A stretch of DNA of 64,000 nucleotides from Pseudidiomarina taiwanensis (GTDB lineage Bacteria; Pseudomonadota; Gammaproteobacteria; Enterobacterales; Alteromonadaceae): NCBI RefSeq assembly GCF_003987435.1, contig NZ_PIQG01000001.1:124001-188000 (forward strand). Reading direction: 5' to 3'. Each line of letters starts with the position of its first letter. The first letter of the stretch is position 1. Below, piece by piece: positions 45,315 to 55,112 of this stretch. The position numbers were made by a program, and so were the translations under genes. Below the pieces are notes generated by a model that was not told the origin of the DNA, did not search any database, and saw only the letters and a program-made list of their open reading frames with translations.

Positions 45315-46440
45315 GCTGAGCGAGCGCTGGCGCAATCTCTTTCACCTCAATATATTCATCGGGTTGATGGGCTTGCGCAATCGAGCCTGGCCCTAAAATA
45401 ATGGTTTGTGGTGTCACTGCTTGAATAAATGGCGCTTCGGTACAGTAATTAGCAGGTTCTGCAGCATTACCGGTGATCACAGTCGCGATATCAACCAGCT
45501 CAGCATCTTCAGCGCACCGATAGCCTGGAATTGGCGCATGTAAGTGAGTCAGTGCCACCGCACCTGGGTACTTTTGCTTTACCTCAGCCAAGCGCTCGTC
45601 AATTAACTCATACATCTCATTGAGCTGCATCCCGGGCAGTGGGCGCATATCAATGTGCAACTCACAACATGCACAAATTCGATTAGCCGCATCACCGCCA
45701 TGAATCGAGCCTAAATTTAGGGTTGGATAAGGCACTGCAAAATGATGATCGCAATAACGCTCAGCGAAACGGGTCTGAATCTGACGTAATTCAGTGATCA
45801 CATCATGCATGACCTCAATTGCATTGATGCCAGCTGCAGGGTTAGAGCTGTGCCCGCTTTTACCGGTCACCCGAATGCTTTCCGACATGTGACCTTTGTG
45901 CATGATGACTGGAGTCATCGAGGTTGGCTCGCCGATAATGGCATAGTCAGGTTTAAGCCCATGGAAGCGATCGATTTCGCGCGCGCCGGCCATGCTGGTT
46001 TCTTCGTCGGCGGTAGCTAGAATGTGGAGTGGTTTGCTTAACTTAGTTAAATCTAGGTCTCGCAACACCTCAAGGACAAAGGCAAAAAATCCTTTCATAT
46101 CAGCACTGCCAAGACCATATAGCCGACCATCGCGTTCGGTTAAGGTGAAGGGATCTTGACTCCAGCGACCCTCATCCCAGGGCACGGTATCGGTGTGTCC
46201 ACTCAATAGTAGCCCGCCGGAGCTTACGCCATCAGGATAATAACTCGCTAACATGTTGAATTTACCGCGTTGCGCCTCGAGCTCGTTGACTTGAACGGTA
46301 AAGCCAAGCAGTTCAAACCAACCGGCGAGCTTGCCAATTACGATTTTGTTAGACGTATCCCAATGAGCATCCAAGCAAGACACCGAGGGGCTTGCGATAA
46401 GCTCGCGATAAAGCTCGAGAAATGAGGGAAGTGTTGCCAT
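45268..46440 (-). CDS. argE: Acetylornithine deacetylase
   Basis: Removes the acetyl group from N-acetylornithine in arginine synthesis. The 390-residue M20 metallopeptidase-fold protein has [26 protein letters not shown] and [13 protein letters not shown], giving the di-metal ligands and catalytic glutamate, and is very close to E. coli ArgE. The ATG at 46440 is chosen because AAGGA is properly spaced before it. ATGs at 46464 and 46467 lie upstream of that site. The gene is divergent from an oxygenase gene, across palindromic repeats. Confidence 0.94.
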   Translation of the reverse strand: MATLPSFLELYRELIASPSVSCLDAHWDTSNKIVIGKLAGWFELLGFTVQVNELEAQRGKFNMLASYYPDGVSSGGLLLSGHTDTVPWDEGRWSQDPFTLTERDGRLYGLGSADMKGFFAFVLEVLRDLDLTKLSKPLHILATADEETSMAGAREIDRFHGLKPDYAIIGEPTSMTPVIMHKGHMSESIRVTGKSGHSSNPAAGINAIEVMHDVITELRQIQTRFAERYCDHHFAVPYPTLNLGSIHGGDAANRICACCELHIDMRPLPGMQLNEMYELIDERLAEVKQKYPGAVALTHLHAPIPGYRCAEDAELVDIATVITGNAAEPANYCTEAPFIQAVTPQTIILGPGSIAQAHQPDEYIEVKEIAPALAQLSRLIHQLTAAPAPV

Positions 46441-46482
46441 GCGCGAATCCTTAAAGTTAGTCATCACAGCATACCGTATTTC

Positions 46483-46520
46483 AGCGTTAAGACGCTATGC
46501 TTTAACGTTATAAGCGTTAA
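46483..46520. promoter_or_regulatory. Paired palindromes in the argE/oxygenase divergent region
   Basis: Two adjacent inverted repeats: AGCGT-TAAG-ACGCT (46483-46496) and TTAACG-N7-CGTTAA (46502-46520). The right arm of the second overlaps a possible -35 (TTAACG at 46517-46522) that is 18 bp from TAGAAT at 46541-46546. This suggests an operator for the oxygenase promoter. It does not match the ArgR box well. Confidence 0.5.
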
Positions 46521-46589
46521 CGATTGAGTCATAATAATGTTAGAATAACCCCACTAAAGTTATTTCATTTTTAGGAAAGTAGAGCCCTT

Positions 46590-47522
46590 ATGAAGTCTAT
46601 TCCACATATCGATATGAGCCTGTACGGCCAAGATTTTGACGCCTTTGCCCAACATGTCGGCGAAGGCTATGAGCAAAATGGTTTCGTTGCCCTTACCAAC
46701 CATGGTATCGAGCAACAACTTATCGACGATGCGCTAGATATTTGCCGCGATTTGTTTGCACTACCGGAAGACGTGAAGAAGCAATACCACATTCCAGGTG
46801 GCGGTGGTGCGCGGGGCTATACGCCGTTTGGTACGGAAATTGCCAAAGACGCGAAACATGTAGATTTGAAAGAATTCTGGCACGTTGGCCGAGAGATTGA
46901 AGGTGAACCACCTTACCCGCAGCTGACGCCAAACGTATGGCCCCAAGAATTACCAGAGTTTAAACCGAAAATTTTAGCGTTATACCAGGCACTCGATGCC
47001 CTTGGAATGCAAGTTCTTGATGCGCTTGCGGTTTATCTGAAGCAGCCGAAGACTTATTTCCGCGATAAAGTGCAACTAGGGAACTCGATTTTACGGCCAT
47101 TGCATTATCCGCCAATTGTTGATGAAGGGACACCATCAGTCCGCGCCGGTGCCCACGAAGACATTAACGTTCTAACCTTGTTGGTGGGTTCGCGCGAGCC
47201 GGGTCTTGAGGTACTTGCTAAAGACGGTAGCTGGATTCCAGTTACAATTATCGAGGGTGCGATCATTTGTAACGTGGGCGATATGCTGCAACGTCTAACC
47301 AACGGCGTGTTGCCATCAACGACCCACCGTGTGGTAAACCCACCGGCTCCATATAGTTCGAAATCGCGTTATTCGATTCCGTTTTTCTTGCACTTCAATC
47401 CGGACTTTGTGATTGACCCGCTTGAGAGCTGTATTACCGAGAAGAATCCGAAGCGGTTTGAGCCGATCGGCTCACATGACTACCTGTTGGAGCGTCTCCG
47501 TGAGATTGGGTTGGTGAAGTAA
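46590..47522 (+). CDS. 2-oxoglutarate/Fe(II)-dependent oxygenase, isopenicillin N synthase family
   Basis: A 310-residue non-haem iron oxygenase. The N-terminal DIOX_N-like part (GYEQNGFVALTNHGI) is followed by the double-stranded beta-helix with iron ligands in AHEDIN (H-x-D) and the distal histidine in STTHRVVNP. The 2-oxoglutarate-binding R-x-S is in KSRYSIPFFLHFNPD. Bacterial relatives act on varied substrates, so the reaction is unknown. It overlaps the nucleotidase gene as TAATG, implying translational coupling. Confidence 0.9.
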   Translation: MKSIPHIDMSLYGQDFDAFAQHVGEGYEQNGFVALTNHGIEQQLIDDALDICRDLFALPEDVKKQYHIPGGGGARGYTPFGTEIAKDAKHVDLKEFWHVGREIEGEPPYPQLTPNVWPQELPEFKPKILALYQALDALGMQVLDALAVYLKQPKTYFRDKVQLGNSILRPLHYPPIVDEGTPSVRAGAHEDINVLTLLVGSREPGLEVLAKDGSWIPVTIIEGAIICNVGDMLQRLTNGVLPSTTHRVVNPPAPYSSKSRYSIPFFLHFNPDFVIDPLESCITEKNPKRFEPIGSHDYLLERLREIGLVK

Positions 47523-49258
47523 TGAAGTTTTATCAGCCACTTGTCCTAGCCTGTGGGTTAGCTCTTTGGGGCTGCTCGCCATCTCAGCAGGCTGTCGAAC
47601 CCGCTGATGTGTCGACGTTTGAGCTCACTGTTGCTCATATCAACGACCATCATTCGCACCTGCAACCTACGCAAAACATCGAGTTAATGCTTGATGGTGA
47701 AGTGATCACGACTGAAGTAGGGGGCTTTGCGCGAGTGGCTGAAAAAATCGCGGAAATCCGCGCCGCAAATCCAGACACACTGGCATTGCACGCGGGTGAT
47801 GCGGTCACCGGTACCTTGTTTTATACCTTATACGAAGGCGCTGCTGATGCTGCACTGATGAATCATGTGTGCTTTGATGCGTTTGAATTGGGCAACCATG
47901 AGTTCGATAACGGTGATACTGGCTTAGCCAAGTTTCTTGATTACCTAGCAACGGGTCCATGCGAGACCTTGGTGCTCGGCGCGAACGTTGAACCAGAAGT
48001 CACGGTTTCACCGTTAACGCCAAAGACGCGTTGGGATAGTTTTAAGCCGTACAGTATTTTTCAGTTTGGGCAACAGCAAGTGGGCTTGATTGGGCTTGAT
48101 ATTGCGGTGAAGACTAAAAATTCCTCGCAACCTGATGCCACCACCATGTTCGCCGATGAACTCGAGACAGCGGCTTATTATATTGCTGAGTTACAAGCGC
48201 AAGGCATCGAGAAAATTGGTCTGTTGACGCATATTCAATATGCCAACGATATTCGTCTGGCCAAGGCGTTGCCAGCGGTTGATTTTATCATTGGCGGTGA
48301 CTCCCATACCTTACTCGGTGACTTCAGCGAATACGGCCTTCCGAGCGAAGGTCCATATCCGACTGAGGTGACCAACGCCGATGGTGAGCGTGTTTGTATT
48401 GCTCAAGCTTGGGAATATGCTAAAGTTGTGGGTGAGTTGAAGGTGGAATTTGCCGGTGATGCGGTGCAGCGTTGCGGCGGACAGCCACACTTATTATTGA
48501 GTGAAGCCACGCCAGCAGCCTTGTTACAACAAGACGGTTTAGGTGCGGTGGCTGAAGATACCACTGCGAAAAATTTAATTGCTGATTATCAACAACAACT
48601 TGATGTGTTAACTCAGCAAGTGATAGCTGAAGTTCCTGAGCGTTTATGTTTGAAGCGGATGGGGCCATCGACTATTGCTGGGTGTGGGCTTGGCCGCCAA
48701 TCGGATGCTCATAGTGTAGTGGCGCAGGCCTTCTTACAAAGTGCGCCGCAAGCAGACTTTGCCTTGCAAAATGGGGGTGGCGTGCGTGCTGAAATCGCTG
48801 CGGGCCAGTTCACTATTGCCGATGCCTACCGACTGTTGCCTTTTGCCAATACCCTGGTGGAAGTCGAGATCACGGGCGCTGAGCTGCAAACTGTTATTAA
48901 TCAAGCGGTTGATTATGCCCTTTCCGAGAGCGGCTCTGATGGCGCGTTCCCGCATGGCGCCGGGATTCAATTTGATGTGAACCTACAAGCACAGCCAGGT
49001 TCACGCATTAGTAATATCCAAGTCTGGCAACAACAAGCTTGGCAACCACTGCAAGCTGAGCAGCGCTATATCATGGTCACCAATAGCTTTCTTGCCGGCG
49101 GCAACGATGGCTGGCAATTGCTAAAACAACTCAATGAGCAAGGGCGTATTACCGATACTTATGTGAACTATGCTCAATCTTTTGTTGATTGGCTGCGCGC
49201 TCAGGGCGAAATTAGCCGTCCTGAATTCCATAGTACCCGTACCTTTATTGGACAATAG
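47522..49258 (+). CDS. 5'-nucleotidase / UshA family lipoprotein
   Basis: Periplasmic two-domain metallophosphatase of 578 residues that dephosphorylates nucleotides or UDP-sugars. The signal peptide ends in lipobox LWGC. The metal-binding motifs are HINDHHSHLQP, HAGDAVTG, GNHEFDNG, LTHIQ and GGDSHT. The C-terminal substrate domain carries NGGGVRAEI and the aromatic region near AGGNDGWQLL. Coupled behind an oxygenase and 5 bp before a drug exporter. It may supply nucleosides and phosphate from extracellular nucleotides, by family inference. Confidence 0.92.
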   Translation: MKFYQPLVLACGLALWGCSPSQQAVEPADVSTFELTVAHINDHHSHLQPTQNIELMLDGEVITTEVGGFARVAEKIAEIRAANPDTLALHAGDAVTGTLFYTLYEGAADAALMNHVCFDAFELGNHEFDNGDTGLAKFLDYLATGPCETLVLGANVEPEVTVSPLTPKTRWDSFKPYSIFQFGQQQVGLIGLDIAVKTKNSSQPDATTMFADELETAAYYIAELQAQGIEKIGLLTHIQYANDIRLAKALPAVDFIIGGDSHTLLGDFSEYGLPSEGPYPTEVTNADGERVCIAQAWEYAKVVGELKVEFAGDAVQRCGGQPHLLLSEATPAALLQQDGLGAVAEDTTAKNLIADYQQQLDVLTQQVIAEVPERLCLKRMGPSTIAGCGLGRQSDAHSVVAQAFLQSAPQADFALQNGGGVRAEIAAGQFTIADAYRLLPFANTLVEVEITGAELQTVINQAVDYALSESGSDGAFPHGAGIQFDVNLQAQPGSRISNIQVWQQQAWQPLQAEQRYIMVTNSFLAGGNDGWQLLKQLNEQGRITDTYVNYAQSFVDWLRAQGEISRPEFHSTRTFIGQ

Positions 49259-49263
49259 CCCTT

Positions 49264-50469
49264 ATGTCGAATTACCAACCACCGTCAGATCGCGCACGGT
49301 TTGATTTGACTGTGGTCCTGCTGGCCTTACTAACCATGTTTGGGCCGCTCTCTATCGATATGTATCTGCCAGCCTTTGGCGCGATTGCGGAGACTTTCGA
49401 GCGCAGTGCCAACGATGTGGAGTTGAGCCTAACCGCATTTTTCCTTGGTTTATTTATTGGCCAGTTATTGTATGGCACCGTCGCCGATAGGTTTGGGCGT
49501 AAGCCGCCGCTTTATATTGGCTTGTTTCTGTACGTACTCAGTTCACTTGCACTGGCGTTTGCTAGCAGCCTCGAAAGCTTTATCATTTGGCGTTTTGTGC
49601 AAGCGCTTGGGTCATGTGCTGGGCTGGTGATTGCTCGCGCTATGGTGCGCGATTTGTACAGTGCGCAAGCCTCTGCTCAGGTTTTTTCTTGGCTTATCTT
49701 AGTGATGGGCATTGCCCCAATTTTGGCCCCTTTGCTTGGCGCCGCCATCACCGCTCAGTTCGGCTGGCAAATGATCTTTTTATCCGTCGCAGGTCTGGCG
49801 TTATTGTGCTTGGTCATCATGAATTTTCGCCTGCAAGAAACCCGTGGACCTGACCCGAGTGTCCGCATCAGTCGCAGTTTATCAATCTATTTTGCGATTT
49901 TACGGGATGTCAGCTTTTTACGTTACTCTCTGCCCGGTGGCGTGGCGCAATCCGGTTTATTCGCTTATATCACCGCATCACCATTATTGTTTATTGAGTA
50001 TTATCAGCTCAGTCCGAGTATGTATGGGGTGTTATTTGCCAGCAATGCGATCGGAATCATCAGTGTCGCGCAATTCAATGCTTGGTTGTTGCGCCGCTAT
50101 CCAGCCGAGCGTATCCTCAACCGTGCCTTACCCTTTTTGGGGGTAACGGCCTTAGCTGCTGGCGGTGCAGGGCTATTAGAGGTGAGTTTGATTCCTGTCA
50201 TCGCTCTGGTATTTATTTACATCAGTACGCTTGGCATGGTGTTCCCCAATGCCATGGCCGGAGCGCTAGCGGAGCAGCAGCACCGAGCTGGTGCTGCCTC
50301 TGCTTTGACTGGCTCATTGCAATTTCTAATTGCAGGCGGGGTTTCGGCACTTGTCAGTTGGTGGGGCCGATTCGACCCCTATGCCATGACTTATATGCTC
50401 GCTATTTGCGGTAGCTTGGCGGTCGTTTTGTATGGGCTATTGCGGGTTACAAGAAAATCGAAAGATTAG
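49264..50469 (+). CDS. Bcr/CflA family multidrug efflux MFS transporter
   Basis: Twelve-helix exporter of 401 residues. The N-terminus has LLALLTMFGPLSIDMYLPAFG, the Bcr/CflA signature, followed by the MFS loop motif GTVADRFGRKPPLYIGL and motif C-like GIAPILAPLLGA in helix 5. It is placed 5 bp after the nucleotidase, so probably in the same transcript. Relatives export bicyclomycin, chloramphenicol or sulfonamides; the substrate here is unknown. Confidence 0.92.
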   Translation: MSNYQPPSDRARFDLTVVLLALLTMFGPLSIDMYLPAFGAIAETFERSANDVELSLTAFFLGLFIGQLLYGTVADRFGRKPPLYIGLFLYVLSSLALAFASSLESFIIWRFVQALGSCAGLVIARAMVRDLYSAQASAQVFSWLILVMGIAPILAPLLGAAITAQFGWQMIFLSVAGLALLCLVIMNFRLQETRGPDPSVRISRSLSIYFAILRDVSFLRYSLPGGVAQSGLFAYITASPLLFIEYYQLSPSMYGVLFASNAIGIISVAQFNAWLLRRYPAERILNRALPFLGVTALAAGGAGLLEVSLIPVIALVFIYISTLGMVFPNAMAGALAEQQHRAGAASALTGSLQFLIAGGVSALVSWWGRFDPYAMTYMLAICGSLAVVLYGLLRVTRKSKD

Positions 50470-50481
50470 CAAAGGTCAACC

Positions 50482-50745
50482 TTACGATTGTGTCTCACGT
50501 TTTTTAAGCTCCACACAAAGCTTTCTAAAAGCATCGCTGAGGCTGAATATGAATGCTGGAATGACAGAAATAAAAATTATCCTAATATGTTCATCAAGCG
50601 AGAAATCACGTTGATTCTCCCACTCGAATATAAGTGCCATGGTAGTGATAAGGTGTATTGCACCAAGAAATATTAACCACCACATCACTGTCGACTTGAT
50701 GAAATAATATAATTTTTGCCCTAATAAACTCAGCCTCAAATTCAT
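50482..50745 (-). CDS. Small two-helix membrane protein, unrecognised
   Basis: An 87-residue protein with two hydrophobic stretches (VMWWLIFLGAIHLITTMALIF and IRIIFISVIPAFIFSLSDAF) joined by a charged loop, and a lysine-rich C-terminus. The ATG is preceded by GGGGGA at a good distance, supporting a real gene. It starts 17 bp after the AbgT copy 2 stop on the same strand, so it is probably the second gene of that operon. It ends 12 bp from the convergent MFS stop. No family is recognised. Confidence 0.6.
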   Translation of the reverse strand: MNLRLSLLGQKLYYFIKSTVMWWLIFLGAIHLITTMALIFEWENQRDFSLDEHIRIIFISVIPAFIFSLSDAFRKLCVELKKRETQS

Positions 50746-50762
50746 GGTAGTTCCCCCAGCCG

Positions 50763-52328
50763 TTACGTTACCGGATAGTAGGTTGGTGCCATAGGTCCGA
50801 CTGGGAAGTCGAAGCCAAACACCCAGAGCATAAAGAAGGCGGTCCAGCCGATTAAGAAAATCACTGTGTATGGCAGCATCATGGCAATCATGGTGCCGAT
50901 ACCGGTATCCCTCTTATAGCGAGTTGCAACGGCCAAAATCAGGCCAAAATAACTCATCATTGGCGTGATTAAGTTGGTCACTGAATCGCCGATGCGGTAG
51001 GCCGCCTGAATCACCTCAGGTGAGTAGCCAACCAGCATCAACATTGGAATGAAGATGGGCGCGAAAATTGCCCATTGAGCTGACGCTGAACCCAATGACA
51101 AGTTGACGAACGCACACATAAAAATAAACACCACAAACAGCATGGGTCCGGTTAACCCAATGTTTTGCAGGAATTCGGCGCCGTTAATCGCGAAAATGGT
51201 GCCAAGGTTGGTCCAGCCGAAGAAAGCAACGAACTGGGCAGCAAAAAATACCAAGACAATATACATGCCCATGGTGCTCATGCTGTCGGACATGGCATCA
51301 ATGACGTCACGATCTGAACGCATCACCGCTGTAATACGACCATAGACGTAACCCGGGATTGCGAAGGTAATAAAAATAAAGGTGACGATACCTTTTAAGA
51401 AGGGTGAGTTGGCGACTAGACCTGTCTCTGGGTTACGCAAAATACCATCGGCTGGGATTACGGTCCAAGCTAATAAACTAGCAAGCACCAAAAAGGCGAT
51501 GAGCGCACCTTTCAGTCCGCGCTTTTCCAGCGCAGTTAACGGCTCGATTTTTTGCTCACCAAGATTGATGGTTGCTAGTTTAGGGTCGTATTGACCTAGT
51601 TTGGGCTCAACGATTTTTTCGGTAACAAAGGTTCCCATCAAGGCAATCAAGAAGGTTGAAGCAAACATAAAATACCAATTTGCTTCAGCGCCAACGACAT
51701 AATTAGGGTCGAGTAGGTTGGCGGCCTTGGTCGTGATCCCCGCTAATAAGGGGTCAACGGTTCCGATAAAAATATTCGCGCTGTAGCCGGCTGATACTCC
51801 GGCAAAAGCAGCGGCCAAACCGGCTAACGGATGTCGCCCAAGAGAGTGGAAGATCATGGCGGCAAGCGGAATTAAGACCACGTAGCCAAGTTCTGAAGCG
51901 GTATTTGAAACGACTCCAGCAAATACTACAGCAAGTGTAACTAGGCGTGGTGGCGCATTCATCACAAGACCACGCATCATGGCGGACAAAAGCCCCGAGC
52001 GCTCTGCGATGCCAACCCCAAGTAAGGCGACGAGAACCGTGCCGAGTGGGGTAAAGCCGGTGAAGTTTGTCACCAGGCCGGTGACGATCCGCTGTAAACC
52101 TTCCGCGTTAAGTAAGTTAACGACTTCAATGACGCCGCCACCTGGACGCGGGTCCTGGGCACTGACGCCAAAGTAACTGGCAATGCCACTGCCGATGACG
52201 ATGGCAATAGCAAATAGTGCAAATAAGGTGATTGGGTGGGGAAGCATATTGCCGAGGTATTCGACCGTATCTAAAAAGCGACTAAATACACTTCGTTGTT
52301 GATTTGTCTGAGAATTATTTTGCGTCAT
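50763..52328 (-). CDS. AbgT family transporter, copy 2
   Basis: Second AbgT-type transporter, 521 residues from the ATG at 52328, chosen because GGAAAGG precedes it. A start five codons upstream overlaps that site. It shares with copy 1 the LDTVEYLGNMLPHPITLFALFA start and the helices FAGVSAGYSANIF, GSASAQWAIFAPIFIPMLM and YRIGDSVTNLITPMMSYFG, but differs enough to be an old paralogue. It is followed by a small two-TM protein. The substrate is unknown; it may be p-aminobenzoyl-glutamate or a sulfonamide-like drug. Confidence 0.92.
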   Translation of the reverse strand: MTQNNSQTNQQRSVFSRFLDTVEYLGNMLPHPITLFALFAIAIVIGSGIASYFGVSAQDPRPGGGVIEVVNLLNAEGLQRIVTGLVTNFTGFTPLGTVLVALLGVGIAERSGLLSAMMRGLVMNAPPRLVTLAVVFAGVVSNTASELGYVVLIPLAAMIFHSLGRHPLAGLAAAFAGVSAGYSANIFIGTVDPLLAGITTKAANLLDPNYVVGAEANWYFMFASTFLIALMGTFVTEKIVEPKLGQYDPKLATINLGEQKIEPLTALEKRGLKGALIAFLVLASLLAWTVIPADGILRNPETGLVANSPFLKGIVTFIFITFAIPGYVYGRITAVMRSDRDVIDAMSDSMSTMGMYIVLVFFAAQFVAFFGWTNLGTIFAINGAEFLQNIGLTGPMLFVVFIFMCAFVNLSLGSASAQWAIFAPIFIPMLMLVGYSPEVIQAAYRIGDSVTNLITPMMSYFGLILAVATRYKRDTGIGTMIAMMLPYTVIFLIGWTAFFMLWVFGFDFPVGPMAPTYYPVT

Positions 52329-52376
52329 GCAGCGCCTTTCCATCTACTTCTAGCAATCGAATTGCCGATTGTACAC

Positions 52377-52406
52377 GAAAAAAAACGGCGCCACAGGCGC
52401 CGTTTT
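52377..52406 (-). terminator. Rho-independent terminator of fadE
   Basis: On the minus strand AAAACGGCGCC and GGCGCCGTTTT flank a 3-nt loop, followed by a run of eight T residues. It lies 27 bp past the fadE stop and separates it from the AbgT gene. Confidence 0.93.
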
Positions 52407-52432
52407 AATTTATCGCGTGTTTTTAGCCGCAA

Positions 52433-54889
52433 TTAGGCTGCATTAGGCTTTTTTGCTGCTTGCTCCAAAGCGTAATCGCGTGCTGCTTGACCCGCCATTA
52501 AATCCTCATGCGCGAAGTCATCGACGTTAATCACGCGTAAGCGACCTTCTTCAGTGCGCTTAAGTAATTCAACTTCGTCATCAGACAATACCCCGAGCTC
52601 TTTTCCTTGCTCAGCAATCTGGTCAAGGAAGATAAACGGTAAGCGTTTGTTCAATGCTTTGCCCACCTTGGCAACCACAGGCTCGGCTGCAATTACGTCG
52701 CGCAAGGTTTGCTCAACGTAGCCGTATTCACCTTCTGGAGCAAGGAATTGACCTGCACCAAGACGTTCGCGACTAGCATTCGGTTGCAATAAGATCTTCG
52801 CAACTTTGCTATCAAGTTTGTCCGATGGACGTTTCACGAAACGACCAAATGGATACATGATGGCACGCATGAACGAACCCACTCCGCCGAAGTTCTCAAG
52901 CAGCGCTAATTGCGCTTCTTGCAACTTGAACAAGGTGTCTTGCATTGCCCAGTGCACCAGTGGCAAATCGTCTTTTTGACGACCTTCGTCTTCAAAACGC
53001 TTCAAGGTCGCAGCACCGATGTACAGATAGCTCAGCATATCACCTAAGCGTGCAGAGATACGCTGTTTACGCTTCAGGGTTCCGCCAAGCACACCCATTG
53101 CTACATCACTTAACAGGGCTAGATTTGCGCTAAAGCGGTTCATTTGCTTGTAGTAGGTAGCCGTTTCACCACTTACCGGAGCTGAACTGAACTTATAGCC
53201 GCCAAAGCCAAGCGCGAGTGAGCGGACAAAGTTGCTGATACCGAAGCCAATATGACCAAAGATAGCATTATCGAAACGCGCTAACGCTTCTTTGCCTTCC
53301 TCAGCTGAGGCGAGCATCTCTTCAAGCACGTAAGGATGGCAGCGAATCGCGCCTTGACCGTAGATCATAAGATTACGGGTTAGGATATTTGCACCTTCAA
53401 CTGTGATGGCGACCGGTACACCCTGGTAACCGCGACCAAGATAGTTGCTTGGTCCTAAGCAAATTCCTTTACCGCCATGCACGTCCATTGCGTCGTCCAT
53501 ACAAGTACGCAATTTTTCCGTCATGTGGTACTTAGCGATAGCTGAAATCACTGATGGCTTCTCGCCGAGGTCGATACCTTTGGTTGAGAAACTTGTGACC
53601 GCATCCATTAAATAGGCGTTACCCGCAAGACGCGCCATTGGCTCTTGCACACCTTCCATCTTACCAATCGGTAATTTGAATTGACGACGAATGTAAGAGT
53701 AGGCACCGGTTGCAAGAGCAAGCGATTTCACCCCACCAGCACTGTTCGAAGGTAGCGTAATCGCACGACCGACTGACAAACATTCAACCAGCATACGCCA
53801 GCCTTTACCTGCCATCTCTTGACCACCGATAATAAAGTCGAGTGGAACAAAGACGTCTTTCCCTTTAATTGGACCATTCATAAACGGAACGTTCAGTGGG
53901 AAGTGGCGACGACCAATCTCAACATTTTTGGTATCACGTGGGATCAGTGCAGCAGTGATGCCCAGTTCTTCTTTATCACCCAAAAGTTTGTCAGGGTCAT
54001 AAAGCTTGAAGGCCAAACCGATGACAGTAGCAACTGGAGCAAGGGTGATATAGCGCTTGTTGAAGTTCAAGCGGATACCCACGACTTCTTTGCCTTCCCA
54101 CTCGCCTTTACAGACCACGCCAGTATCTGGGATTGAGCCAGCATCTGAACCGGCTTCAGGGCTGGTCAGGGCAAAACATGGAATTTCATCACCGTTAGCA
54201 AGACGCGGCAAGTAATGGTCTTTCTGCGCTTTAGTACCATAGTGTTGGAGCAATTCACCCGGACCGAGTGAGTTAGGCACACCTACGGTTGAAGCAAGAA
54301 TCGTACTTACCCCAGCAAGTTTCTGCAGAACACGCGATTGCGCATACGCAGAAAATTCCAGACCACCGTATTCTTTCTTGATGATCATCGCGAAGAATTT
54401 GTGGTCTTTGAGGTACTGCCATACTTCTGGCGACATATCAGCCAATTCATGCGTGGCTGTCCAGTCGTCCATCATCTTGCAGACTTCTTCAACTGGTCCG
54501 TCGAGGAACGCTTGCTCTTCAGCAGTTAACTCAGGTTTTTGAATGCTGTGGAGCTTGCGCCAATCCGGTGCACCGCGGAACAGTTCACCTTCAAACCAGG
54601 TTGTACCTGCGTCAATGGCGTCTTTCTCAGTTTCTGAGATTTCCGGCATGACTTTGCGGTACATTCCCAATAGCGACTTCGCAATAATGCCGCGTCGAAT
54701 TGCAGTGACATTCAATGGAACGAGCACTAAGGCCAGTAGAATCCAAAGAATCGGACCCACCACACCAACAGCGCTGCCGATCGCAAACATGACGACCATA
54801 CCCGCGCTTGTCGCGATGCGTGAGGTTCGATAGTACATTAGGCCACCAAATACGATTAAGGTGGCGATTACCCATAAGGCGACACTCAT
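52433..54889 (-). CDS. fadE: Acyl-CoA dehydrogenase FadE
   Basis: FAD enzyme that performs the first step of fatty acid beta-oxidation, making trans-2-enoyl-CoA. The 818-residue length matches E. coli FadE (814). Membrane helices lie at the N-terminus ([16 protein letters not shown] and a second near 30-60). The acyl-CoA dehydrogenase core includes [18 protein letters not shown] and [14 protein letters not shown]-terminal domain of about 300 residues specific to FadE follows. It is read alone from a promoter with a FadR-like operator and is closed by a terminator. Confidence 0.96.
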   Translation of the reverse strand: MSVALWVIATLIVFGGLMYYRTSRIATSAGMVVMFAIGSAVGVVGPILWILLALVLVPLNVTAIRRGIIAKSLLGMYRKVMPEISETEKDAIDAGTTWFEGELFRGAPDWRKLHSIQKPELTAEEQAFLDGPVEEVCKMMDDWTATHELADMSPEVWQYLKDHKFFAMIIKKEYGGLEFSAYAQSRVLQKLAGVSTILASTVGVPNSLGPGELLQHYGTKAQKDHYLPRLANGDEIPCFALTSPEAGSDAGSIPDTGVVCKGEWEGKEVVGIRLNFNKRYITLAPVATVIGLAFKLYDPDKLLGDKEELGITAALIPRDTKNVEIGRRHFPLNVPFMNGPIKGKDVFVPLDFIIGGQEMAGKGWRMLVECLSVGRAITLPSNSAGGVKSLALATGAYSYIRRQFKLPIGKMEGVQEPMARLAGNAYLMDAVTSFSTKGIDLGEKPSVISAIAKYHMTEKLRTCMDDAMDVHGGKGICLGPSNYLGRGYQGVPVAITVEGANILTRNLMIYGQGAIRCHPYVLEEMLASAEEGKEALARFDNAIFGHIGFGISNFVRSLALGFGGYKFSSAPVSGETATYYKQMNRFSANLALLSDVAMGVLGGTLKRKQRISARLGDMLSYLYIGAATLKRFEDEGRQKDDLPLVHWAMQDTLFKLQEAQLALLENFGGVGSFMRAIMYPFGRFVKRPSDKLDSKVAKILLQPNASRERLGAGQFLAPEGEYGYVEQTLRDVIAAEPVVAKVGKALNKRLPFIFLDQIAEQGKELGVLSDDEVELLKRTEEGRLRVINVDDFAHEDLMAGQAARDYALEQAAKKPNAA

Positions 54890-54910
54890 AAAAACACTCC
54901 ATTCAATCGG

Positions 54911-54929
54911 TTAGAGGTCTGACCAGTAA
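54911..54929 (-). promoter_or_regulatory. FadR-like operator upstream of fadE
   Basis: Read on the minus strand the site contains ACTGGTCAGACC, matching the E. coli FadR consensus ACTGGTCNGACC over its central core; the distal half (TCT) is weaker. It lies 22-40 bp upstream of the fadE start codon, a position that suits repression. Confidence 0.55.
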
Positions 54930-55112
54930 TTTATAGTACGTTGAGCGTAGTCGTTTTGATCAGATTTTTCAAGGTGAATTTGAACGCCCGTTTGAAATTT
55001 TTTGTGGTGTTTAACTTGGCTTAAACCTATTGTTTCTTGTACGGTCTATACAGCAACATAGATTACAACTTATGAACTCGCGAGTTGAGTTTATCAAGAT
55101 AGGGATAACACC

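Noticed and set aside
54975-54995. PsrA-like GAAC-N4-GTTTG sequence upstream of fadE
   Set aside because: Only one half-site fits the PsrA pattern, and the FadR-like match closer to the gene is much better.
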